The notes under the pieces are model-generated. The model had not been told where the DNA came from, searched no databases, and worked only from the letters and a program-made list of their open reading frames with translations. From Chloroflexota bacterium (lineage in GTDB: Bacteria > Chloroflexota > Dehalococcoidia > Lucifugimonadales > Lucifugimonadaceae): DNA of 64,000 bases. The position numbers and the translations under genes were made by a program. The DNA is taken from the NCBI GenBank assembly GCA_013204555.1, contig JABMNO010000033.1, forward strand, positions 1 through 64,000. The letters run 5' to 3'. Positions within the stretch are counted from its first letter, which is position 1. Every line of letters begins with the position of its first letter. Shown one piece after another: positions 8,568-16,549 of the stretch.

Positions 8568-9545
8568 TCAAGAACCGTTGTCTGATCGAGCCAATTTTAT
8601 TCGCGGGTCTATCGCCCCATATAGAAGGTCGATACAGAGGTTGATACAGACAGCGCCAAGTCCCATCAGAAGCGTGATGAACTGGATGATTGGATAGTCT
8701 CTGAACGAGATCGCCTGGACAAGCCCGCGGCCCACCCCCGGCAAGTTGAATACCGACTCTATGACCACCGCACCGCCCAGTAAGAAGACGGACTGTGCCG
8801 CCAGTACGGTTAGTGACGGGATGAGCGCGTTCTTGAGTACATGTCGGAATAACACATCGCGATTCAGTAGGCCGCGCGCTCTCGCTGCACGGATGTAATC
8901 ATTTCCGAGCACCTCAATGGAAGATGACCGCATGACCCTGGTTAGAAGCGCCAACGGCCGGATAGCGAGGATCATCGCTGGGATCAGGATTTGCTGCGCG
9001 TTACGGGCCGGATCATCCCAGATACTCCTGTACTCGACCGGGATGAAGTAGCCCCACCACGACGCCATAACCACCACCAGCAACAGCGCGATCCAAAACT
9101 GTGGGATGGAAGCGGCGAGCAATGAGACCGAGCGCACCACCACATCGAATTTGCGGCCCTCCATTGAGGCCGAGAGTATCCCGAAGGTCGTGCCTCCGAC
9201 TACCGTGATCAAAAGAGCCACCAGGGCAAGCTCAAGCGTGACACTCAACCGTGGTCTCATCTCAGACCAGACTGACGAGCCAGTAACGAACGAATCGCCC
9301 GCGTCCAGCGTAATCAGCTCCCAGAACCACTCCCCGTACTGGACAATCAGCGGTCGGTCGAGGCCGAGTACCGCACGTCCAGCGTCAATCTCAGTGCGGG
9401 TCAACGCTCCTTCGCCCGGTGACTGCGCGCTTGCCGCCACAACTGCGTCTCCGGGCAACACGCGTACAAGTGTGAAGACCACGACAGTCACCAGCCACAG
9501 CGTCACTGCGGAGAGTGCGAGGCGTTTGAGGAGGTAAGGGTTCAA
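8568..9545 (-). CDS. Peptide/oligopeptide ABC transporter permease, DppB type
   Basis: A 325-residue permease with the typical DppB N-terminus (an LKRLALSAVTLWLV helix) and a large extracytoplasmic loop between helices 1 and 2. The EAA-type coupling loop reads NDYIRAARARGL...RHVLKNALIP. It pairs with the DppC-type subunit to form the channel. Only 37 bases separate it from the binding-protein gene upstream, so the three genes are probably one transcript. Confidence 0.93.
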   Translation of the reverse strand: MNPYLLKRLALSAVTLWLVTVVVFTLVRVLPGDAVVAASAQSPGEGALTRTEIDAGRAVLGLDRPLIVQYGEWFWELITLDAGDSFVTGSSVWSEMRPRLSVTLELALVALLITVVGGTTFGILSASMEGRKFDVVVRSVSLLAASIPQFWIALLLVVVMASWWGYFIPVEYRSIWDDPARNAQQILIPAMILAIRPLALLTRVMRSSSIEVLGNDYIRAARARGLLNRDVLFRHVLKNALIPSLTVLAAQSVFLLGGAVVIESVFNLPGVGRGLVQAISFRDYPIIQFITLLMGLGAVCINLCIDLLYGAIDPRIKLARSDNGS

Positions 9546-9582
9546 TGCTCATTTCACCGGATTTTGGTGGCGGCGAATCCTG

Positions 9583-11283
9583 TTACTCAGTGAGCCAAAC
9601 GGATTCAAAACGACGACCCTGATAAAGGCTTGGTCCACCGGGATTGAAGTTCATGACCTTCGTGGACACTGGAGTCCGCCGAACACTCCAATTGAACCAG
9701 ATTTTCGCGTCAGTCGACCACACGAGCCGCTGAATCTCATCTACCAGCTTTTTTCGGTCATCGGGATCTAGCTCACGCGCTTGCGCCTCGATAAGTCGGT
9801 CAATTTCTGGGTCACACAGTCCGGGATAGTTCTCTTCCCCACCGCATGCATAGTGCGCAGGAAGAATCGCGTCGGGATCGTCCAGTGAGAACGAATGACT
9901 ATGAGAAATCAGCGTATGTTCTCCACTACTCACAAACTCTGCATAAGCCGTTCTCTCAAGTGGAATCAACTTCGCATTGATACCAACCTTCCGCAACTGG
10001 GCGACAGCGAACTCTGCAAGCGACGTTGAAAAGGGGTCAGAGCGAGTATGCATCTGGACTGCCAGCCCGTCTGGATAACCTGCGTTGGCGAGCAGTTCCC
10101 GTGCTCTTGCCCGTTCGGCTTCATCATCTCCGTATCCGGGTAGAGTGAGCACTTCATCCGTATCCAGCGCCCACGGCCCTCCGGGGGGCATAATTGCGCC
10201 ATTGAACCCGCCACCCAGCGCCAGCATCGCATCACTGCGACTGAATGCCAGGTTCACGGCCCTGCGGACCCTTGGATCATTGAATGGCGCCTTAGAAAGA
10301 TTCATCTGGACTGTATTTCCGCCAGCCGATGGTTCGCGAATCAGCCTGATGCGGTCGCTTTCGCCCGCCAGAGACTCGGCTTCCGGTTCAGTGAGCAACA
10401 TCACGATGTCTGCCTCGCCCGTTTTCAGTGCGGCCACGCGCACAGCAGGGGAGGGCATAACCAGAAAGGTAATCGAATCCAGGTACGGACGGTTCGGTTC
10501 GTAGTAGTCCTCGTTCTTGACCATCTCGTAGAACGAGCCACGTGTAGCGGAATTGAACTTGAATGGTCCGCTGCCAACGACCTGCTCGTGGAGGATCATA
10601 GATGGCGGATCAAGCTGCTCAGTGATCGTCTTCGGAAACACTGAGACATATACGTTCGCGAGGTTCGTGATGAACGAAGCTGCTGGAAAATCGGTCGTGA
10701 TAGTCAGTGTTTCATCAGAGACGGCAACCACTTGATCGGTAGTTGAAACGTAACCAGCAATCGGAGCGGCCCGACCCGCGAAGAGACCCTCAGGGGGATT
10801 GATTACGCGATCAATGCTGAACTTCAGATCGTCAGCGGTTACCTGTGATCCATCGTGCCATAGCGCATCTGGCCGCACTTTGAACTTCCATGTGCGGCCA
10901 TCCTCTGACAGGCTCCAATCTTCAGCGAGATCGCCAGTAATTATTGAGTGATCGGTCGGTGAGGAACGAACAATCTGGGAAAGCATTGGATTACACGGAT
11001 GGACCGACTGGTAGCCAGTTCCGCGTGACATGGCGAGGTCGCAACTGACCGGGTCACCGGGTTGGGCTATCCGAAGGTTTCCACCGTACCTGGGACCGCC
11101 AGGTGTCTCTGGTGCTGTTGTGCTCGTGGCTGGAGAGGACTTTGAGACCGGAATTCCAGATGTTCCAGAAGCGGGCCCCGAATTTTCGCTATCTGAACAG
11201 GCGATCAGAACAACAAAAATCATTAGTGACAGAAGTATCAGACCAAAATTGCGCAATGCGTGACTATCTCCGTCCGGCCCCAC
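9583..11283 (-). CDS. ABC transporter substrate-binding lipoprotein, SBP family 5
   Basis: An extracytoplasmic peptide or nickel-type binding protein of about 566 residues. The signal sequence ends in the lipobox LIAC followed by Ser-Asp, so it is probably anchored as a lipoprotein. The mature part has the SBP_bac_5 signatures: GGNLRIAQPGDP near the start, then WSLSEDGRTWKFKVRPDALWHDG, then FNDPRVRRAVNLAFSR. The annotated GTG start at 11283 has no ribosome-binding site. A TTG about 11 codons downstream lies behind GGAGAT and would give a cleaner signal peptide. It heads the binding protein-permease-permease operon. The ligand is unknown. Confidence 0.92.
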   Translation of the reverse strand: MGPDGDSHALRNFGLILLSLMIFVVLIACSDSENSGPASGTSGIPVSKSSPATSTTAPETPGGPRYGGNLRIAQPGDPVSCDLAMSRGTGYQSVHPCNPMLSQIVRSSPTDHSIITGDLAEDWSLSEDGRTWKFKVRPDALWHDGSQVTADDLKFSIDRVINPPEGLFAGRAAPIAGYVSTTDQVVAVSDETLTITTDFPAASFITNLANVYVSVFPKTITEQLDPPSMILHEQVVGSGPFKFNSATRGSFYEMVKNEDYYEPNRPYLDSITFLVMPSPAVRVAALKTGEADIVMLLTEPEAESLAGESDRIRLIREPSAGGNTVQMNLSKAPFNDPRVRRAVNLAFSRSDAMLALGGGFNGAIMPPGGPWALDTDEVLTLPGYGDDEAERARARELLANAGYPDGLAVQMHTRSDPFSTSLAEFAVAQLRKVGINAKLIPLERTAYAEFVSSGEHTLISHSHSFSLDDPDAILPAHYACGGEENYPGLCDPEIDRLIEAQARELDPDDRKKLVDEIQRLVWSTDAKIWFNWSVRRTPVSTKVMNFNPGGPSLYQGRRFESVWLTE

Positions 11284-11348
11284 TGCTGAGACCGTATTTT
11301 CACCACTGCGCTATTGAAGCTGGTGATCCTGGCAATTGGCCAATCGCT

Positions 11349-12077
11349 TCAGGCGATCGGCTCTGGCAGGTGCCCCCATCGCTCGGCGTGATTGCGGGCG
11401 AGTGAATCCAGCATTACGGCATATTCGACGCTGCTGATTGGGGGCGTAGTCATGATGATAGCGTCTTCAGCGTTGTCGATGTAGTACTTCTTGCGAAGGC
11501 CGACGCTCTGGAAACCGTATTTCCGATAGAGCGACTGAGCAGCGTTGTTGGAAGCTCTCACTTCCAGCGTGAGTTCTTTGCAGCCGTGTTTTCGCGCCTG
11601 CTGAAACGCCGAGAGCAATAGAAGTTCGCCAACGCCGACACGTTTGACGGACTCACGCACTCCGATAGAGACGATATGCGCCTCATCGACGATGAACCAG
11701 ACGCCGACAAACCCAACGATGTAATCCTTGGGGAAGCCCGCTGACTTGCTCTCATCGAGCAGCAGAAACTGACGCAGGCCGGACGAAACGCGATTCCACA
11801 TACTGGAGTGGGCTAACCGACGCTGATCTCTCAACGCCTCTGGAATCTCTGGCTCCATATAGTCGCGAGTTGCGACCATATACACGGCGCGCCTACGGCT
11901 GATCTCATTTGTGAACCTGGTAGGGGGCCACTGGGCAGGGAACGCCTCGCGTTCGATCACTGAAAGGATCGATGCATCGACCTCCTCAGCAGGACGAGTG
12001 TGGAACGCCCCGACCCGGCGAGTACGGGATGAGTCGGTGCGATCTATGGTGCCTAACAGATGTGATTCGTTGAACAT
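11349..12077 (-). CDS. rimI: Ribosomal-protein S18 alanine N-acetyltransferase-like GNAT (RimI type)
   Basis: A GNAT acetyltransferase of 242 residues, longer than the usual ~150. The catalytic core is in the second half: RVGVGELLLLSAFQQARKHG (acetyl-CoA binding), LTLEVRASNNAAQSLYRKYGF, then GLRKKYY. The EREAFPAQWPPTRF segment is typical of RimI proteins. The extra length comes from an N-terminal extension and an insertion around residues 80-115. Substrate assignment is by family resemblance; another protein N-terminus or a small-molecule amine is possible. Confidence 0.8.
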   Translation of the reverse strand: MFNESHLLGTIDRTDSSRTRRVGAFHTRPAEEVDASILSVIEREAFPAQWPPTRFTNEISRRRAVYMVATRDYMEPEIPEALRDQRRLAHSSMWNRVSSGLRQFLLLDESKSAGFPKDYIVGFVGVWFIVDEAHIVSIGVRESVKRVGVGELLLLSAFQQARKHGCKELTLEVRASNNAAQSLYRKYGFQSVGLRKKYYIDNAEDAIIMTTPPISSVEYAVMLDSLARNHAERWGHLPEPIA

Positions 12078-12200
12078 AAGGACGTATCTTAACTACGAGC
12101 AGTGATTCAGATCACGATTTGCGAATCACCGCGTTTGAACAGATTCTCCATCCGATAGCGGATAATTCAAGTCGGCCGCAGAAGGAGCAACAGTTTTATC

Positions 12201-13367
12201 ATGCCCGCGCAACCCGACCAAATGACCCGAGATCTGGTCCTCGCCCTGCACGAGACGTCAGCTCAGGGAGCCTTTGTCGTGACGGGGGCGGGAAGTAGAT
12301 TCATCAGCTGGCTTCTTGGCGAGCCCGGCTCATCAGCCACGGTTCTGGACGCTCAGATTCCGTACGCTGAACATGCCCTGAACGAGTATGTGGGCCGACC
12401 CGCGGAACAGCATGTCTCTGAAGCAGAAGCCATCGCAATGGCCGAAGAGGCCTACTGGAGGGCTCTTCGCCTGGACGCGCTGGCGCACCCGGGCTCGATT
12501 GGCGAACGGCAGATCATTGGGGTGGCGTGCACAGCAACAATTGCCACCAACCGGTTGAAGCGCGGCGAGCACCGCACCCACATGGCAGTGCGCTCGTCAG
12601 CAGGAACATCCACCAGCGCCGCCTGGCTTGAGAAGGGCGTGCGAGATCGTTCGGACGAAGAGGAGATCGTTAGCCGAGCGTTACTAAATGCGACGGCGAA
12701 GACGGCTGGACTGGAAGTCGAACTAGATCTCGGTCTGGGGGTTAATGATCGCTATGAACCACCTCATGACGTCGCCGATAACCCGCTGATGAAGGTGATA
12801 AACGGTGATGCTTCATACCTGCTGATAGCTGGAGAGGGTAGCGTCACAACGGAGATTGCGGGATCTATCGCCGCGGTTGCGGGGTCGTTCAATCCAATCC
12901 ACGAGGGACATCGGGATCTTGTTCAGGTGGCTGCACGAATTACAGGCAAGACCGCAGTCTTTGAGATTTCGGTAACCAATGTTGATAAGCCGCAGTTGAG
13001 CGCGTCCCAACTCGATGCCCGAATCGCACAGGTCCGCAGGCAGTCACCGATTCTGATTACGAGAGCGCCGACGTTCGAAGAAAAGGCACGACTGGTGCCT
13101 GGAACAACGTTCGTAATCGGATATGACACCGCAACGCGGGTGGTAGATGACTATTACTACGCCGGCACAGTCGAAGCCTCTCTCGACGTAATTCGAGAGT
13201 CTGACTGCAACTTCCTGACGGCTGGACGGCTAGATGACGGGATCTTCCGGTCAATCGACGACCTGAAGATCCCACCCGGATATGAGTCGCTATTCACCGC
13301 AATTCCCGAGAATATGTTCCGATTCGACGGTTCATCAACCGAGCTACGAGCCGGGCGATCCACCTAA
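12201..13367 (+). CDS. CinA C-terminal-like domain fused to a NadD-type nucleotidyltransferase
   Basis: A 388-residue two-domain protein. Residues 1-165 resemble the CinA C-terminal (nicotinamide-nucleotide amidase) domain, with VVTGAGSRFISWLL, a PGSSATVLDAQIPY segment and GVACTATIATNRLKRG; the canonical ESCTGG loop is altered. Residues about 225-388 are a nucleotidyltransferase: AGSFNPIHEGH carries the HxGH-class motif, and FDGSSTELR near the end resembles the ISSTxxR motif. The combination suggests pyridine-nucleotide salvage, but activity of the first domain is doubtful because of the changed loop. GGAG lies 13 bases before the ATG. The 3' end overlaps the convergent SDR gene by four bases. 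Confidence 0.8.
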   Translation: MPAQPDQMTRDLVLALHETSAQGAFVVTGAGSRFISWLLGEPGSSATVLDAQIPYAEHALNEYVGRPAEQHVSEAEAIAMAEEAYWRALRLDALAHPGSIGERQIIGVACTATIATNRLKRGEHRTHMAVRSSAGTSTSAAWLEKGVRDRSDEEEIVSRALLNATAKTAGLEVELDLGLGVNDRYEPPHDVADNPLMKVINGDASYLLIAGEGSVTTEIAGSIAAVAGSFNPIHEGHRDLVQVAARITGKTAVFEISVTNVDKPQLSASQLDARIAQVRRQSPILITRAPTFEEKARLVPGTTFVIGYDTATRVVDDYYYAGTVEASLDVIRESDCNFLTAGRLDDGIFRSIDDLKIPPGYESLFTAIPENMFRFDGSSTELRAGRST

Positions 13368-14203
13368 GGGAATTTCAGTTCCGGGTGTTCACGAGCGTAC
13401 ATTGCCTGTTGAACTCCAAAGTTCTCCTGAAGCTGAATCGTGTGACCACCGTCGACGAACAGAGCGTGGCCAGTAATAAACGACGCGTCCTCTGAACAAA
13501 GGAATCCGATGGCATTCGCAATATCTTCGGGTCGCCCAACGCGCTTCACCGGGTACTGATCCACAAAGAATTTGAGGCCGTCTTCATTACCTTCCCAGTG
13601 TTTCGCAAGCCCTTCGGTGAGAATGTGACCGGGACAGATGGCGTTGACGCGGATGCCCTCCGGCCCGAAGTCGATAGCCATCTGCTTCGTCATGCCGATC
13701 ACTGCGGCCTTGCCGGCCTCATATATGAGCATCTTTGGGGCCATCAGGACTCCGTGCACTGACGCCAGATTCACAATGTTGCCGCCGCCATTTTCTGACA
13801 TTGCGGGAACGGCGTACTTGGCGCCCAGATACAACGCTTTGGCCAGCACGGCCATGCCCCTGTCCCAGGCATCCTCGCTGACGGTGACAGCACTCCCCAA
13901 CGACTGATCGTGGTTCGTGGCGACGCCGTACGCGTTCTGCACGAGGATATCCAGACGACCCCACTCGTCGACAGCCGCTGCGATCATGGCGCGGATGTCT
14001 TCATGAGAGGAGACGTCGGTTCGAATCGCCTTTGCCACCCCACCCTCAGCCGAGATGCGTTTTACGTTCTCCTCCGCCGCATCAAGATCGATATCAGCAA
14101 TGAGAACGCGCGCTCCTTCAGATGCGAGCTTGCGGGATGTGGCTCCACCAATTCCCATTGCGCCACCTGTGATGACCGCAACCTGTTCTTCAAATCTACT
14201 CAT
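13364..14203 (-). CDS. SDR family NAD(P)-dependent oxidoreductase
   Basis: A classical short-chain dehydrogenase of 279 residues. The cofactor motif is TGGAMGIGG (TGxxxGxG), followed by an acidic IADID loop that favours NAD. Ser is in NLASVHG and the YxxxK pair is YEAGK. The C-terminal FITGHALFVDGGHTIQ segment is typical. The start follows GGAG with an 8-base spacer. It is the downstream member of a tandem pair with a paralogue of nearly the same length. The substrate is not predictable. Confidence 0.92.
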   Translation of the reverse strand: MSRFEEQVAVITGGAMGIGGATSRKLASEGARVLIADIDLDAAEENVKRISAEGGVAKAIRTDVSSHEDIRAMIAAAVDEWGRLDILVQNAYGVATNHDQSLGSAVTVSEDAWDRGMAVLAKALYLGAKYAVPAMSENGGGNIVNLASVHGVLMAPKMLIYEAGKAAVIGMTKQMAIDFGPEGIRVNAICPGHILTEGLAKHWEGNEDGLKFFVDQYPVKRVGRPEDIANAIGFLCSEDASFITGHALFVDGGHTIQLQENFGVQQAMYAREHPELKFP

Positions 14204-14255
14204 TGATCTTTCTCCGTAATTCCTGTGTGGGATTTAGTGGTGAGATCTGGTGACC

Positions 14256-15092
14256 CTAGTAGGGCATCTGAAATTCGTTTGCCCGGGCGTACTTCGCCTG
14301 CTGAACGCCAAAGTCTTCTTGCAATTGGATTGTCAGGCCGCCGTCTACAACCAGCGGATGGCCGGTAATGAAGCTGGCATCATCGCTGCACAGGAATGAG
14401 ATCGCTCCGGCAATGTCTTCCGGACTCCCAACGCGCCGAACCGGATACTGGTCTGCGAAAAACCCCAGTGTCTCTGGCATCTTGCTCCAACGACCCTCGG
14501 TCGACTTCTCAGTGACGATGTGACCGGGGCAGATCGCGTTCACTCGGATTCCAAGAGGCCCGAAGTCGATGGCCATCTGACGCGTCATGCCGATGACGGC
14601 AGATTTCGCGGCTTCGTACACGAGACCACCCTTTGACATGAGCAGACCATGAACTGACGAGATGTTCACAATGCTGCCACCACCCACCTTCTGCATCTCG
14701 GGGACGGCGTACTTGGCCCCCAGGAACAGCGCCTTCGTCATGATCGCCATTCCCTCGTCCCAGCCTTCTTCCGGTACTTCAACAGCACTGCCGGCAACGC
14801 GAGTGGTAGGAGAACCCCAGGCGTTCTGAACCATCATGTCCAATCGCCCAAACTCGGTGATCGCCGAATCCACCATGCCCCGAATGTCATCGTGGGAACC
14901 CATGTTGGCATGGATGCTGACAGCGTTTCCGCCCGCGTACTTGATTCGCGCAACATTTGCGGCCGCCGCATCGTCAGCGATATCCGCGATAAGCACGTTT
15001 GCACCATCAGCCGCCAGGCGTCTCGCAACGCCGCCGCCAATTCCAAGCGCTCCGCCAGTAACAATAGCGGTCTTCCCATTAAATCGTCCCAA
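14256..15092 (-). CDS. SDR family NAD(P)-dependent oxidoreductase (tandem paralogue)
   Basis: A 278-residue short-chain dehydrogenase clearly paralogous to its downstream neighbour: TGGALGIGG, ADIADD, NISSVHG, YEAAK and a shared C-terminal IQLQEDFGVQQAKYAR tail. The start is TTG 15092 behind GGAG with a 7-base spacer. Fifty-two bases separate the two genes, so they are probably co-transcribed. The region upstream holds a long inverted repeat (15159-15195) that could be an operator. They may catalyse two similar dehydrogenation steps or act as a heteromer; neither is shown. Confidence 0.92.
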   Translation of the reverse strand: MGRFNGKTAIVTGGALGIGGGVARRLAADGANVLIADIADDAAAANVARIKYAGGNAVSIHANMGSHDDIRGMVDSAITEFGRLDMMVQNAWGSPTTRVAGSAVEVPEEGWDEGMAIMTKALFLGAKYAVPEMQKVGGGSIVNISSVHGLLMSKGGLVYEAAKSAVIGMTRQMAIDFGPLGIRVNAICPGHIVTEKSTEGRWSKMPETLGFFADQYPVRRVGSPEDIAGAISFLCSDDASFITGHPLVVDGGLTIQLQEDFGVQQAKYARANEFQMPY

Positions 15093-15158
15093 GTCGATGC
15101 TCCTAATCAGTGGCCCGCCAAGGTGTTGAATTCAGCCAACCGTTTATAGCCGGTCTGA

Positions 15159-15195
15159 TAATCAATGTCGAGAGCAGCGGCGTCGACATTGATTA
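15159..15195. promoter_or_regulatory. 13-bp perfect inverted repeat upstream of the SDR pair
   Basis: TAATCAATGTCGA and its exact complement flank an 11-base spacer, 67 bases upstream of the SDR start codon. There is no T-run on either side, so an operator for a dimeric repressor is more likely than a terminator. Confidence 0.5.
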
Positions 15196-15219
15196 GGCTC
15201 TGTCAAATTCCGTCGCCAA

Positions 15220-15324
15220 CGTAGGGGGGCCCCTTGCGGCTACCCGAGTGGCCACGGCCATCACGAGCGGAACGTGATGGTCGTCCACAGCGGAACCGGC
15301 CAACCACAGGGTTTTGCCCCTACG
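15220..15324. repeat. Imperfect palindromic intergenic repeat with inner hairpin
   Basis: The outer arms CGTAGGGG (15220-15227) and CCCCTACG (15317-15324) are complementary and continue imperfectly inward (CCCCTTGCGGCTACC against CCAACCACAGGG). A 12-bp inner stem with one G-T pair spans 15254-15284 around AGCGGAA. The right arm overlaps the stop codon of the FIST gene. It resembles the CGTAGGGGC...GCCCCTACG palindromes common between genes in many uncultured bacterial genomes. Confidence 0.6.
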
Positions 15325-16549
15325 GTTTTACCGGGAGTGGGCTATGGATGAGACCCAATGATGTGGTGTAGCCGTGCAGGAAGGTTGTCCCACCTACGGG
15401 GCCGATCTCGCCGTTGCAGAAGAACCCGCTTAGCGGCACCGACGCGATCATTTCACTGAATATTTCTGTGTCGTGATTCGGCCGTCTAAACAGGTGTTGG
15501 CCTCGGCTTACGCAAGAGAACATCAACGCTGCTTCCGGCCGTTTCTCAGGGTTCTCCTGATCGTATCGATCAAGCACGCTCATCAGATCTTCTCGTGCCG
15601 CCTCCGCGTCCCTCAGATGGAACTGGACGATCTGGCCTTCCTGGATTACGTCACCAACGATTAACGAGCCGGTATCTTCATCCATGCCCATTACGTTGCG
15701 GATCAGGAAGTCCCCTGCGCCAAATTCCGTGGCGAACCGGTCCATCACTACGCCTACCTGGAGGGCGCGTCGCATGAGCCAGCGGTCCTTCTCGATGCCC
15801 TGCGAGAAAAGACCGCGCAGGATTTCCAGCGGGGTTGATGTGCCGAGTTGCTGGATTACGTTCTTCTCGGCTTTTGTGACGACCATCGGCTCGCCAATTG
15901 GACGACATCCCTGGGCCACGACTGTGTCGATCTCTATGTTGCCCGTAAGCGCCACGCCGACCGCACCCTCACGGTGAGTTCTACCGCCCATGAACAGCGC
16001 GTGCGGCGTTTCTTGTGCCCCTCCGCTCGCAAGGCCCCCAATTTTGGGGCCGTTTGGATACGCGTAATCAAGGCCGGATATCAATCGATCGGTTTCCAGG
16101 GAAAATGGATCGGTGAATATCAGGAAGGATGGGTCTTCTTTAACCGCCACTCCGGTCAACTGTTCCCACGCGTCTGGTGGGGAGTCAGGCGTCGGCAGGT
16201 CATCCTGTTTGACGTGGAATGGCGTGATCTCAACCGATGGCAGGCATGCGGCTGTTATTGATACACCGGGCCTCCGCTCGATCTCCGTACCCGCGCCAAT
16301 AACACCAGCGCCGGAACATCCAATGATCTGGGCGCTGCCAAAGTGCGAACGCAGGAGTTCGTTGACTGAGTAGAACGATGGCGCATGGTGGAAAGAGACA
16401 AACACCAGCACCAGATCAGGCGCCCGATCTTCGAGCTGATCTAACACCTGCTCGGCAGCGTTATTGATCGCCTCCGTAAATGATGGAGCGTCTGATACCG
16501 CTGAGGCCCACCGCATCAGCTTCGTCCCGGGAGTGACCCTGGGCTGCAC
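15320..16549 (-). CDS. FIST domain protein (sensor-like)
   Basis: A 409-residue protein with both FIST_N and FIST_C halves. The N-terminal half has VLVFVSFHHAP and the IIGCSGAGVIG motif. The C-terminal half has ALMFSCVSRG and the closing FFCNGEIGPVGG segment followed by a hydrophobic strand. FIST domains are thought to sense small ligands such as amino acids and are usually attached to signalling modules. This one stands alone, without kinase or cyclase domains. It starts at a GTG that overlaps the aminotransferase stop codon by one base, so the two are translationally coupled. Confidence 0.85.
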   Translation of the reverse strand: MQPRVTPGTKLMRWASAVSDAPSFTEAINNAAEQVLDQLEDRAPDLVLVFVSFHHAPSFYSVNELLRSHFGSAQIIGCSGAGVIGAGTEIERRPGVSITAACLPSVEITPFHVKQDDLPTPDSPPDAWEQLTGVAVKEDPSFLIFTDPFSLETDRLISGLDYAYPNGPKIGGLASGGAQETPHALFMGGRTHREGAVGVALTGNIEIDTVVAQGCRPIGEPMVVTKAEKNVIQQLGTSTPLEILRGLFSQGIEKDRWLMRRALQVGVVMDRFATEFGAGDFLIRNVMGMDEDTGSLIVGDVIQEGQIVQFHLRDAEAAREDLMSVLDRYDQENPEKRPEAALMFSCVSRGQHLFRRPNHDTEIFSEMIASVPLSGFFCNGEIGPVGGTTFLHGYTTSLGLIHSPLPVKP

